Part shown: positions 12,172 to 24,410 of the stretch, piece after piece
Layout of the letters: every line of letters begins with the position of its first letter
Position numbering within the stretch: the first letter of the stretch is position 1
Assembly: GCA_021442155.1 (NCBI GenBank)
Contig: CM038221.1
Coordinates: 46,013,648-46,077,647 of the forward strand
Length of the DNA: 64,000 nt
Source of the DNA: Cymbidium sinense
Lineage: Eukaryota > Streptophyta > Magnoliopsida > Asparagales > Orchidaceae
Direction: 5' to 3'
Program-made: the position numbers and the translations under genes
The notes under the pieces: generated by a model
Told to the model about the DNA's origin: nothing
Database searches by the model: none
The model's input: the letters and a program-made list of their open reading frames with translations, nothing else

Positions 12172-12608
12172 TAGGATCTTAGATATTAAGTGAAGTGATT
12201 TAAGCATTTTAAAGATTTTGCAAATTTTTAGATTTTTAATTGATTTATTTTATTAAAATAGACAATTTGAACTTCTAAATTTAATTTCTCTCAATCTAGA
12301 AGTCTTTTTTACATGAACTTTTTATCATAAATGTGCTTTAACTTTAATTTCAATCCTTCAAAATTCCAACTCAATTTGACTTATATCTTTAGAGTAATTA
12401 ATGAAACTTTATGTTCACTAAAACCTCAATTAAGCTCAAACCGTTCAGTGGAAATTGAAATTTTTTGGTTATTTGGATTTCTCTCGAAAGATGAATCCAA
12501 TGAACCCTTATTTGTGAGTTTTCGTTTAGTAGTTTATTTTTATGAAATTTTAAAGTTTTAGGCGATTTAAATAATTTTTAAACTTAAAATATTAAGATTT
12601 TCACACTT

Positions 12609-12740
12609 TAACAACCATGCAATCGACATGGCAATGCGTTCACGCAGCGTGTGACACATTGCACCACGTGATTGGGCCATGTGGCAGCGGTTCCACGTGG
12701 CATCGCACGGTTGCGCCGCATGGCACTGACGCAGCGCGTG
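12609..12740. promoter_or_regulatory. GC-rich segment of LTR 1 with CACGTG motifs
   Basis: An abrupt GC-rich island in an AT-rich LTR. It contains two CACGTG G-box cores (near 12666 and 12692) and runs such as GCAGCGGTTCC. Equivalent GC-rich segments stand at about 21945-22000 in LTR 2 and 59640-59690 in the third LTR. A promoter or transcription-start role is possible but only inferred from position and composition. Confidence 0.4.
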
Positions 12741-13699
12741 AGCGGGAAAATGCGGGATCTAAGAAAATGACGTGTGGTTTGATCCGGACCATCTGATCAT
12801 GGATCGGATGGTCCAGATTTGATCTGTGGGATCAGAGAGCGGATTGAATGTTCTGTTGTTCGAAAGGATGTGGGGTTTGACACGATCGGAGATGGCTGAT
12901 CTACTGAACGTGGGATCAGACAGCTGCTGCTCACTAACAAGTGAAACTGACGAGAAAAATGCAAAAAAATGAGAAATAAGGTCTGATTGAGCTCACTTTC
13001 AAGTTAATTTTCTCCACAAAGATTCTACTTCATATTGAGATCAAACAAAATGAGAAATGCAAGATTTATTTAAGGAAAATTTCTAAAATTGCAAGAAAAT
13101 TATAACAAAAAGCAAGAAATCCTACGACCGGCTATGAGTTTGGCGAAATTACCTCGCCGGAGATGATTTTTTGAGGCGGTGAAGATCCGAGCGACTCCTA
13201 AGTGCAAGAGGAAGCTTTGGAATGAGTGTAGCCTTCTTCTTCACTTTGAAATGATGTGTCTTCCGGTGCTAGCCATTTCCTCACTGAAATCAACTCGATT
13301 TTGATATTTTTGGCTCAAAAGAAGTAGGGAAGTGGTGGTTGATTATTTTGGGGTGCTCTTGGGGACTGAATAGTGATAGGAGGAAGAGGAATGATGCATT
13401 ATTTTCCCCTCCTTTAATAGTGGCCAAAAATCCTCTTTTTTTAAATTTTTTGGCTCCAAGATGTTATCATTTTGCTTAGAGTGGTTAGGATGGACGATGG
13501 ATTGATTGAGGACTTTGAATTTTTGCTCCAAAGTCCTCTTTTGTTGCCATATGATTAGCTCCATTGAATGCCATGGATGGGGAGGGGAAGTTGAATGCAT
13601 GTGATGGGGAGAATTAAATGAAGTTGGGTGAAATCCTATGTGAGCGAGGAACCATGAGGGATTTAATTAGATCGGGTTAATTTTGGGTTGATCTTAAAT

Positions 13700-15100
13700 G
13701 GGTTTGGGTCAGGTTTGATCAACCCCCAATACGCCATGGCTTAGTTTCAAGGGATTTTACTCAATTTGGGTCATATGAGTCATATTGAGTCATATCGGGT
13801 TAGGTTGACCAATTGGTCAAATTGAGTCAAACCAAGGCTTAGGTTAGATTCAAATAATAATTTGAAGTATTTTGGTATGAGATCTTACCTTACACGAGAC
13901 TTTTTCTACTCCATAATAATGGTCCACCTTTTCTTTCCTTTTAGCCAGTTCCAGTCTTAATGGGCTAGGTTGATTGGAAGTTGATACAAAATGGGCATAC
14001 ATAACTCACCTTTCAATTATTCTCTCCTGAAAAGCTGTGTCAAGTTCGAGAAGTACTTACACCAAGCAGGTACCGGCCACATAGACCAAAGCTTAGTAGA
14101 CTATACATAGTGCTTTTCTTTTCTACTACACTTCACGCTTCACCCTTTTCTTCAACTTGATTTAATTTGGCTTCGGATTGGTTTTGGCTCATTTGGAATC
14201 AAATGGGTCAAATAGGTGAAGTTGACCAATTTGATCAAAATTGACCAAATTGGCTTGGGTTACGGGTTGATTCATATTCAATTGGCTAATTAAAGATGAA
14301 TATGGGCTTTTGTTTGAATCAATTTGGATTTAATTTGAATTTTGGCTAATTCAACCATTTAGGTCAATTTGGGCTAAGTTGGGTCAAGTTGACCAATTGG
14401 TCAAATTAGGCTCAATTATTGCTTTGGTCAAGTTCAATAATCAATTTGGAATAAACTTGAGCCATTGGTTGCAATAAATTTGGGTTAGATCATGATTTGA
14501 CCCAATTTGGTCCTTTAGGCCAATTCGGGTCAACTTGGATCAAATGGCCAATTGTGATTGGTTTGGCTCAATAGGTGGTCAAGTCATATTTAAATATGGA
14601 TTTTGGGTTGATTCAAATAATTGGTTTTAATCAATTTGGTGTAGGATGAGTTTTCACTAGTTTTGGTTCATTTGGGCTAAGGGTTGACTTTGTCAAATGA
14701 CTAAGTTGACTTGGTTTGATCCAATTATTTATAATTGATCATCTTAGGGTGATCAACAATCATGGTGGAAGGTTTTGGTGAGCTTGGTTCAATCCAAGTT
14801 GGGTTGGACTGGAAGTTGGGTCAAATGGGTCATTTAGGTCACTTTGGATCAAGTGAAACTAAGTGGGTTAATTGGTTTGGTTTTGGTTTGATTCAAGCTT
14901 AGTTGAACTTATATATGAACCCTATATTGAATTATAAATTCAACAACAATCAATTTGGAGTATAAGGGATTTTAGCTCATTTAAAATTTTCAAGTCAAAA
15001 GGGCTAGGCTGGGTTTGCCTTGGGTTGGTTTCGATTTGATTTGATGATTATAGGTTTCATTTATTTTTGGGTAGATAATTGAATGAATGATTGATTCAAG
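13700..15100 (-). promoter_or_regulatory. W-box-dense GGTCAA/TTGACC block in LTR 1 (putative U3)
   Basis: The stretch is saturated with GGTCAA, GGGTCAA and TTGACC/T words, that is W-box cores (TTGACC/T, WRKY-factor sites) in both orientations. The perfect 16-bp palindrome TTGACCAATTGGTCAA occurs at 13805-13820 and 14389-14404. In the element's own direction the block lies about 0.5-1.9 kb from the LTR start, where U3 enhancers would be. WRKY control is an inference from motif content. Confidence 0.55.
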
Positions 15101-15643
15101 AGAAAATCTATTGGTTTCGAGTTGATTTGGAGAGGATTTGGCTAAGTCCATGAAATTGGCTTAAGGGTTTGGATTTAGGTTTAGATCATGGTTTGAAGTT
15201 GACTTTGAGTTTGAATTTGATAAATTGATCGACGGGTTGAATTGATCTTGGAGAAAATCAATTGAATTAGGATTGATTTGGATTTGGCTAAGGCTAAATC
15301 CATAAGATCAATCATAGGGCTTAAAAAGGATTTTGATTTGACTTGATTTTGGATTTCAATCATTTGGAGTCAAATTTGGAATTAGATTTAGAATTTGAGA
15401 TTTGAATCTGAGTATGATTTAAGAAGGTACATATGGAGTGGGTTTAGGCTATAAGGTAGGTGATTTCCTTAAGTCCTAAGGTATGGCCTAATTCTATGAT
15501 TAACCCTTCTATGCCTCTAGGCTTAGGTTAAGTGTTCACCTAATCAATAGATGTGTCTTATGACTAAGGAAATCTTAGTGTTTAGAAGAGTCTTAAGGCT
15601 AAGAAGAGGAGGTTGAGAGCTCACCCCAAAAGTAAAGTCAACA

Positions 15644-17269
15644 AATATTTGCATATATATATTTGCTTTTATACAGATTATTGAAAGCCTCGTTATGCTC
15701 ATCAGAGCATAACGGGATTGAAATTTGGCTAGTGTTTTTCAAAAACATCATCGTATGACGGGCAAAATAAAAATAATTCTAATGTATCCCCCTACACAGG
15801 GATGATGCCGGAATATTGCCAAAATGCTGCCGAAATTTTGTCAAATTTAAAAATTAATTGGATATTAAATTAAATATGAAATATGAGATCCTAAAATATA
15901 AAAAAATTCACAAATATTTAATTTAAATGGTCACCATAAGTATTTTTATTATGTAAGATTATACTATGTGAAAATGGGTTCATTCACTTAGTTCATCATA
16001 AAATGAATGCTGCAATTTTGTTGCTTCATATATTAAAACAAACAAAAATACCCAAGTGAAATGTAAGCAAAATTTGAGATTAGTATTAGGCTCATAATAG
16101 ACTTGCAATAAATTTAAACCTAATTTTGAATAAAATAAGACTTGAAGTGGGATTAAGAAATGAACTCAAATTGAGTTTGATGTCTTTTATGTGAGAAAGA
16201 ACGTGACTAGAATGTCAGCCAATAAACATACATATGGCTCACACAATAAACACTAAAGTATTATAATTTATTCCAAGCGAATTGAAAATGATTTCAATTG
16301 AACACAATTAAATATGGAGAACTTCTATGAAGCTTGATAGCTTACTTCTAAGCTAGTTGAAAAGTGTTGAGAAAGTTTAAGTGAGATATACAAAGAATTT
16401 GATACATAGTTGATAACTATGAATATAATTCTTACAATTTGTCACTTTAAATGACTTAAAAAAGAAAATCTAATTGGATTTGTAATCAAATCACAAAAGA
16501 ATTGTGATAAGCTCAAAAGCTAGCATTCAAATACAAATGCAATTCAAACCAGGCTCATAAAAATAATGTGCATAGCTTTTCAAGAAGCATGAACATAAAG
16601 TTTCAACAAATAATTGGGGAGCATCGCATTATATATCAAAATAAAAAGCAAGAGTTTGAATTCACATTAGCTTACTTGAAAGAGATATGCTAGCTCATAT
16701 AGGAAAGAACAAGAGTTAATGATGATTAATAAAGATTTAAAAGTCCATCAATGTGCATAAGCTAAGCAATCATTTTACATTATTCAATTAGCTATCAAGT
16801 TAAATATAAGCAAAGTTGCAATATTTTAAATCAAAAATATAAAGTAACTCATCATCGGATCTGCAATTCTTTGTACAAGCAGACATAATACAACACTAAA
16901 TTAAATTCTCCATGAATTATGGAGGTTCTTTCAATCCAAAGATTAGAAATTTTATTCTAGTTATGATTTTCAAAATCAATGATTTCATTAATTAGATGAA
17001 ATTGTCTGTCATAAATGCCTACATGTGCTCAGACATGGAGATTTAAAGTGCAAATTTTAATGTCTGAAAAGGCTGTGCAGGCTTAGTTGGAATTAAATGA
17101 AAATAAAAAATCAATCTTATAATTTAAACATAAAATTATCTGAATTACTAAAAACCCACATGTGCTCTGACACTACGCTGAATGCTTAAACCTAGTGTTT
17201 GAGGATGCTGCATGGGTTGCTTCCTAGTTTGGTCTTAGCACTAGGTCTCGGTTAACAAAATCTAAAAAT
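15644..17269. other. Spacer between element 1 and the target repeat of element 2
   Basis: AT-rich sequence with no supportable gene. Its first 280 bp (a short TA run, a strong hairpin, then GGGATGATGCCGG and AAATTAATTGGATATTAAATTA) resembles 63497-64000. From about 15930 to 17270 I recognise nothing beyond AT-rich decayed DNA. Confidence 0.6.
15691..15714. repeat. Perfect 10-bp-arm hairpin
   Basis: Arms CGTTATGCTC (15691-15700) and GAGCATAACG (15705-15714) around loop ATCA. It is 48 bp outside the LTR 1 end, in a module that also precedes the hairpin at 63579. Confidence 0.85.
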
Positions 17270-17467
17270 TCAATTATTATAAGAATTTTAGCTTATTGAA
17301 ATATCTAAGGAGCTAATTCTATCATATGATAGTAGATCTGATCCTCTATTATTAAACTAATAGAGTTGATATGATCTAAAATAATAGATTAAATGATCAA
17401 GCAAACTCATAAACCCCGATGATAGCTGTGTTGAATGAAGGTTTAAACAAGAGAGGATAATTATCAT
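17270..17467. repeat. Left half of the repeat into which element 2 inserted
   Basis: This stretch (key words CTATCATATGATAG, TAGATCTGATCCTCTATTA, ACCCCGATG) matches the reverse complement of about 40100-40250. The matching copy there continues uninterrupted into sequence that in this locus resumes only at about 43190, on the far side of element 2. Confidence 0.75.
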
Positions 17468-20400
17468 TGTGGTGAAAAATTTCAATAGGAGTCACCTTTT
17501 AAATCTATGGGGAGAAGAGAAGAGGGAAGGCTATAAAAATTCATCTTTTTAAGATGCCACGCAGATCCGCAGATGTGCTTATTCAGGTGATCAAGTACGT
17601 CATTAAGGAATAGTGTACTATCTCGAAAGATAGAAATTATTACCCTTTAATGGACCTAATCACCTCAATAAGGACTCCTAAGGACGATATGTCTACATAT
17701 GTACCAGAGATTCTTCCCCTAATTTACATGGAAAAGTAAAATAGGATATATTTTAAACCTGATTTGTTAAGTTCCCTACAGGGGTAAACTCTTGTAATTA
17801 ATTACATCCTAAGGAATGGAGATTCCTTAGTAAAACTCTCGATTAAGGTAAATGATCGTTATCTTCAAAGATTTCAATAGAAAAATGATTATTAATCGAT
17901 TGGTTCATTTTTGATGATCAAATGGGATTGATCAAAGAGAGGGAGTTATTATCGAATCCAAAATGAAAGATAAGTAGGAGATGCCCGCGATGCTAAGAAA
18001 CCTAGCAAGCATCTCAAACTATTCTATAGTTGGGCTTTACATTTTTGAAATTAATTTAGCTTGTTTGAGTTATATTTTTCATTAGAAATTTAGGACTTAT
18101 GATTCCATAACACAAGATTAAGGAAATGCCTAAGAGGTGAGGAATTATGCTTATGACCCATGGGAGAAGCAACCTCGAACCTAAATTTGGCAAGTCAAAA
18201 GCACAAACTAAATCTAAGATAAAAATGAGTATTATATTTTCCTCCACAAAAGAGGACAAACCACCCGACTGCTTGGACTTACAATCGCTTGGGGGTGGCC
18301 ACCAACTAACTCCTCCAATGATTTTAAATACATGTAGGCAAGTCATTATGCTTATGCAAGATACCTTGGCTGTTATTTATTTAGAAAGAGACTAAGTCCT
18401 TAAACTCACTCCCTGAAGAGACTAGATCATGTAAGGGCATACTTCAAATGACCTAAATCTAATGCAATTCAAATTTTATTTTATTTTTATTTTTGGATAA
18501 TTATTTTGACTCAGGCTAATAGGATTCATATGCCTAATGCATGAGAAATAAAGTTATTGGCCAAAATCAGTAAGAAGAAAGGAGGTGTGTTTCCACCATA
18601 GCTCTCAAAGGTTAAGCCAAGTTTTTTTGGCAAAGGTGGAAGCCCCCCAATTAAGAGTTAAATAAGATGCATTTGTGCATGACATTACAAAAGACATACA
18701 CATCTAGCTAAAGGGTTGGTAATTATTTTATCTTGATTTTAAACCTAAGCTTTAGGTGAGGTTATGAGTTCTTTAATTTAGTTTTGAGTTATTAAGTTTT
18801 GTAAAAGATTTATTTTTCCCTAGGGAGCCAAATCCACATCTAGGCCATACATAAAGTAAGGAAGAAACTAGAAAAATGATGCCACTTAATGCAAAAGCTA
18901 AACAAATCATCAATCAATTTATAAAGCTAATTGCAAAAAGAATAAAAGGTCGTTATGGTCGGGCACCACCGCACAAGCCCGAAAAGAGAAATGTGGGTAA
19001 CCAAAATCTACCCTTATACAAGCCGGATTACAAATAAATTAAATTACAATTAAGCAAGGAATTCATTGTTATGGGGGTCTTCAAGCTTCATTTCTACTTT
19101 CTTCTTCTTTTCTTCTTTCTTCTTTGGTTCCTTTTTTGGATGGTTGGAAGGTAGATGCTCCAAGAATTCACATGGTGGATAAGATAGAATCTTTTGACCA
19201 ATGCTCATCCTAATCCCCATAACAATCATTCCAAAATCCTAATTGCATAAATTTACATGAAAAGGAAAAGAATGAAAATTTAACTAACACCTGTAAAATA
19301 AAGATCAGCTAAAACAAACCACACAAATCTCAAGATTTATATTAGACTTACCACCCCACACATGGGTGACTAAGTTCACCTGGCCTATTGGATTATGCTT
19401 AAGGGTATAAAGCACCTGCAAGCAAAAGCATTTATATTTTTATTTATGATAGCACCCCTTAAGCATAATCCTCTACAAAAAATAATGATTAGACTAAGAG
19501 CATCCTACCATTCATTCTATGAGCATACACCCTAACATCCAGTCTAAAATATATATCACAAAACAAAACAAACATCAAACCATGCACCACCCTAACCTAA
19601 AGCTAGAAGTGGTGACTTAGGCTAAAGTGTGTGCTTTGAAGGTTTGTGTGGTATGCTTAGCTATGGCTTTAAGTTAGAATTTTCTAAGTGTGAAAACATG
19701 CTCAACTTAGAGGAGGGTTTCATTTAAGTTGTTTAATTATTTTGGGTTGATTTTATTTCATGTTTTGATTAAGTTTAAATGAATCCTATAATTAATTACT
19801 AAGTTGTAAAGAGAGAGAAAGAGAAGGAAACTTCTCTTTCCTTCCCTAACCTAAGTAATTTCTAAAGTAGATTCACATTTTAGTTTTATTTATTGAATGT
19901 TTTGATTAAGTATTTTAATTAATCCTAAGTTTAGATGAATTCTAAACAATCCTATTCAAAAAGAAAGGCATTTTAAGATTAAATAAAATGAACCAATTTT
20001 ACAAAACATACATCACTTCATTTCTTTCCCAACATGTATAACATGCATATGAATGAGTCCTAAGCATATCTATACATACAAATGAGAAGATTTAACACAC
20101 TTTATGATGCATGCTAAGTAATCCATTTAGAGAAATTTGGACTTTTAATATGCATGATTTTTCTTAAGTAGAAAAAGATTTCTTTATCCAATTTTTCACA
20201 TGCACACATGAAAGTAAGAAAGGCATAAGTGAGTATAGCGCCATTGTTAACCAGAGGTGTAAGGTACAAGACTAACTTAGGGCTACTTAAAGCCTCGTAA
20301 TCTCAAGGTTGTTCAGACTAATATACCACTTTTCTTAAATACAAATAAGTGTACAAAAGAAATAAATTGGGTAAGAAAGAATGCCAAAGTTGTATTAATT

Positions 20401-22969
20401 GATTCAATTTATTTATACCATTTATGTGTACAAGCATAGGTAACCCTTCTTAAGTGATAGCATAGGAATTAATAGGATATAAAATTAGGTAAGTGTTAGG
20501 TTCTTCTCAAATGAACCATATGTCGTACCAACTCCTATTCAAAACTATACTAACATAAGAGAGATAGAAAATCTATGCTAAGCACATCCTTATATTCTTT
20601 CACATGCAAGCTTATAATTTAAATATAAGCAGCATACTTTCAATTTTTAGCATTAGATTTATATGTTTTGAAAATAATTTGAATTTGCTAGTGATAATAG
20701 CCACTCACATTTCTACTTTAGCCAACACATGCAAATTCGACATAAAGTAATCAATTTCAATTTTAAATTTGAATTTGAAAAATATGAATGCATGAAACCA
20801 CATGACATACAAATTTAACATGTTGGAGAAAGAATCAAAGCAATGAAAATATGTAAACACATTCACTTTACTTAAATCCTAAAGACATTCTTATGGAATA
20901 AGAAAGTTTAAAATAAATCAAAGTGTACTCAATGTGATTTTTATTTAGTTTTAAGTTTTATTTAATTTTAAAAAGGTGAGTTGAGTTTGCTATTCCTAAC
21001 CCATTCCCACATGTGTTTGATATTTTGTTTTTATATGATTAGATTCATTTTTATGTAATTAGGTTAAGGTATGAATTAAGCAAGTTAATTAACCCTTACC
21101 TACACCACCTTAACATAGTTAACCAAGTAATTATGAGCCAATGAGATGACAAAAAAACTCACATGGAAATTAAATTTGTAATGCATCTAGGAAGAAAAGG
21201 GCATAATGTAATTTGGCTCATGATTAATGGTTAATTAAGTTAAGGGGTTTAACTTAAGTAATTTCAAAACACCCTTTCACACATCTGAATTGGGTTTTGA
21301 TTTTCTTAATTGAACTTAGGCTCTTAAACACCTAAGCATCTACCCAAAGTGGATTAATTAAGTTATAAAATATTTTAGAATTTTTAGAAATTAATTGAGG
21401 GGATAATTAATGAATTAACCCTTAATTAAGAGAGGATTAAGAAAAGAAAAGGGGGTTTAGGTAATAGCTTAGGGAAAATGTCCTAAAATTATTCTCTAAA
21501 TCTCCTATCCATTGGATCAAACATTAATCAACCTTAATAATGAATTAAAACAATAATCCAAACCCTAATTATCCTTAATTACATAAAGAGGGTAATTAGA
21601 AAACAAATTTGCAATTTCCCCAATTAGGCCTTCAATAAATCTGAAGAAAATTAGTAGAGGTAGAGGTCATACCCTAAAACATACCCAAGAAGTTTGGGAT
21701 TAATCATAGGTTTAATTAAGAGGTAATTAGCAAAATATGATTTCTAATAGAACCCAAAATCAGAAAAAAAAATGATAATTCAAAATCCATTGAAATCATT
21801 TTTAAAATAATCTAGGTTCAATTATCTTTCCTTAATATTATACCTCATATTTTTTTGAATTTTATTGAGGGAGTTATGAATTTTTGAAGGTTAAGAGATT
21901 AATTAGAATTAATTAAATTCCCTAACTAATCCCTGAACTCATAGCGTGACATGTGGCGGCGGCGGTCAACACGCTTTACATGCATCACGCGGTGAGCCCA
22001 TTGCTTAAAGGTCCCATCCAAATGGAGGCACGACGGCTGGACGCGCTTTGATCCTTATCGTTTGATCAAGGATCAAACGGTCAGGAATCATCTCACGGTT
22101 TATAAAATGGATAATTAATTCTAAAACATGGGAATAATCTCGACCGTCCATCCAAAATGCGCAGCTGGATGATCTCCCCAATTCTTTCCTTAGGATCAAC
22201 AGAGGCCGTCCATGATCTTAGGGAAGATCCATGCTCAATTGAGCTTGGATTGGAACAAGATTGTTCTCACACCATCTAAAGCTAATAAGGAGCATATCCA
22301 ACGGTGGATTTTACATGACTTGAAAATTTCTTTCACAAAAGACCAACACCCCCTAAGCTAAGTGGTCAAAAAATTCCATACCTCGTTGGAGGCGATCACC
22401 GGCACTCAAGCTCAATGAGGTAGCTTTGTCTAGTGGAGACGAAGCCCTGTTGAAAGTTTCAAGCCTTGGGGTTGAGTGAATCTTCCTATGGACCAACACC
22501 ACTTGATCTCCTTGCTTTTGACACCTGAGGCTCTCCTTGGGAACTCAAATGAGAGCTGCAATTGATCCGAGGGAGTGCAAGAGGAATTGGGATGGATTTG
22601 AGTGAAGAGGAAGTTAAAGGTTCAAGTGAGCGCCCTTATTTTTCAATGAAGAAAATTGAGAAGATCACTTTTCAAATCCCTCTTAGAAAGCTTAGGATGG
22701 CTCTCTGATCTTTCCTAACACTCTCTAGGCTTCAATCGAATGAGGGAATGATAATTTCAAATTGAATTAGGGGGAGTATATCTCCCCCTATGGTAATCGG
22801 ACGACCGACAACTCCCTTGCTGTTTTGATCCAATTGACCACATTGGAGAGGTTGCTTGATCCATTTTGAGTTGGCACATGGTCAGTTTGAGGTCTTGAGT
22901 GGATTTCCAACCTCCCATGTGCATCAAATTGGGTGGAAGGAGGATTTGGAATGAGCCAATTTGACTCAT

Positions 22970-24110
22970 GGTCGATTTTGACCTTGGGTCCATTTGGGCT
23001 GACCCAAACCCATTGGGTTGGGTGCACCACTCTTCATTAGGTCCACTTGAGCTATTAGGAAGGCATCAAGTTGATATGTAGAGGGTATGACCAAAAATGG
23101 ATTAATAAAATTTGTTATATGGCCTAGGGGTAGATTCTTTTGCTATTTCAATTTGGATATATATGGAGAAACTAGGTTTGGCCAAGTTTTATGAGATTTA
23201 GAATTAATTTGATAGGGTTTGGCTCATGTTGACCCATCAGAATGGGTCAACTTGGGTCAAGTTGACCAATTGGTCAAATTGGGTCAAACCAAGGGTTGGG
23301 TCAATATATGACCATTTGAAATGTTTTGATGCTTTGGTTTGGTACAATTTGGTTTAGTTTTGAATTTGGCTCATATGACTTTATTTAGGTCAAATGGGTT
23401 GAGTTGACCTATTTGACCCATTTGACCTATTTGGGCTAGGTCATGGGTAGGTTTAGGTTTGGTTAGTCATATGGAGTGGATTGATATCTTTATTTCCAAT
23501 CAATTTTTGTTATCAAATTTGGCTCAACATGACCCCTTTAGTCAAGTTGGTCTAAGGTCAATTGGGCTAGGTTAGGTCTAGTTAGCCAATTGAGGATTTG
23601 GTCAAGTTCAATAAGTGATTTGGAATGAACTTGACCCATTGGTTTGAATCAATTTGGCTTAGATCAAGTTTTGACACATTTTGGCTTCCTAGGTCAAGTT
23701 GGGTCAACTTGGGTCAAGTGGCTAATTGGGCTAAGTTAGGCTCAAATGTTGACTTGGTCAAGTTCAAACATATATCATGAATGTACTTAGATCAGTAGTT
23801 TTAATCAATTTGTCCTATGATGGAATTTGGCTATGTTAGATTTCATTTTGAGCTAAGTGTTGACTTGGTCAACCCTTAAGTTTGACTTGGTTTGACTCAA
23901 TTTGGTTGATTGATCATCCCATGATAATTGTTGATCATGATGAGAGACATAGGTGAGTTTGATTCAATCCAATTTGGTTAGAATTAGAATTTGGCTCATA
24001 AGGGTACTTTAGGTCACTTTGGGTCAAGTGAGTCTAAGTGAGTCAAATGGCTTGCTCAAAGCTTGACTTGAGCTTGATTGAACTTGCATATGAACTTATT
24101 ATTGAAATAT
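22970..24110 (-). promoter_or_regulatory. W-box-dense GGTCAA/TTGACC block in LTR 2
   Basis: Same position in the LTR as 13700-15100. It contains the perfect palindrome TTGACCAATTGGTCAA at 23262-23277 and the inverted repeat TGACCCAT-CAGA-ATGGGTCA near 23229. Many further TTGACY/RGTCAA words follow. Confidence 0.5.
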
Positions 24111-24410
24111 AAATCTATTTGGAAGTGGTTTGAAGTCAAATGGGTCTTGATCCATTTGACAACTTCATATTCAAAGGAATAATATGAAAGGATTTAGGGT
24201 TTGATTTTTTTAATTGATTTTTGATTTAGTGATTGAAGTTTGTATTTATATATGGATTCATGATTGTAGGGTTGCTTGAATCATGAAGGAAAATTAAGAG
24301 TTTGGCTTGATTTGAAATTGATTTGGCTAAGTTCAAGATTTTGACTTGAAAGGCTTGGGTTGAATTTTGAGTGGATTTGAGTTTAATTTTTGGAATTGGT
24401 TTTGATTGTT

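Larger units (their letters stand above)
1..15643 (-). mobile_element. Giant Ty3/gypsy element 1 (partial: 5' LTR, leader, ORF1, PMD gene)
   Basis: Seen: read on the minus strand, an 8 kb LTR (7677-15643) is followed by a primer-binding site, a leader with tandem hairpins, an upstream ORF shared with element 2, and then a plant mobile domain gene that runs off the left edge. No gag zinc finger, protease, reverse transcriptase or integrase is visible here, though these could lie before base 1. Family knowledge: the PBS form and the long leader with an extra upstream ORF fit the Tat/Ogre lineage. Inference: a non-autonomous or chimeric derivative. All reading frames contain stops, so it is a relic. 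It belongs with the LTR at 55012 to a subfamily distinct from element 2, judged by LTR terminal sequence. Confidence 0.8.
7677..15643 (-). mobile_element. Giant LTR 1 (5' LTR of element 1, 7967 bp)
   Basis: Starts TGTGGTG and ends GTCAACA, giving the TG...CA ends of an LTR. The inner end abuts the PBS. The same two ends and the same order of internal blocks occur in LTR 2 (17468-25445) and, truncated, at 55012. Blocks in + order: a conserved 2 kb stretch to about 9720, an AT-rich middle (9720-12600), a GC-rich segment (12609-12740), a segment with CTCGCCGGAG (about 13160), a GGTCAA-rich block (13700-15100) and a conserved terminal 200 bp. Short open frames inside are shadows without coding character. 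Confidence 0.85.

Noticed and set aside
15691..15714. Rho-independent terminator-like hairpin
   Set aside because: Plant nuclear context and no T-tract; treated only as a structural repeat.
18056..18395. Overlapping open frames on both strands near the LTR 2 start
   Set aside because: Part of the LTR terminal block; the equivalent positions in LTRs 1, 3 and 4 are interrupted.
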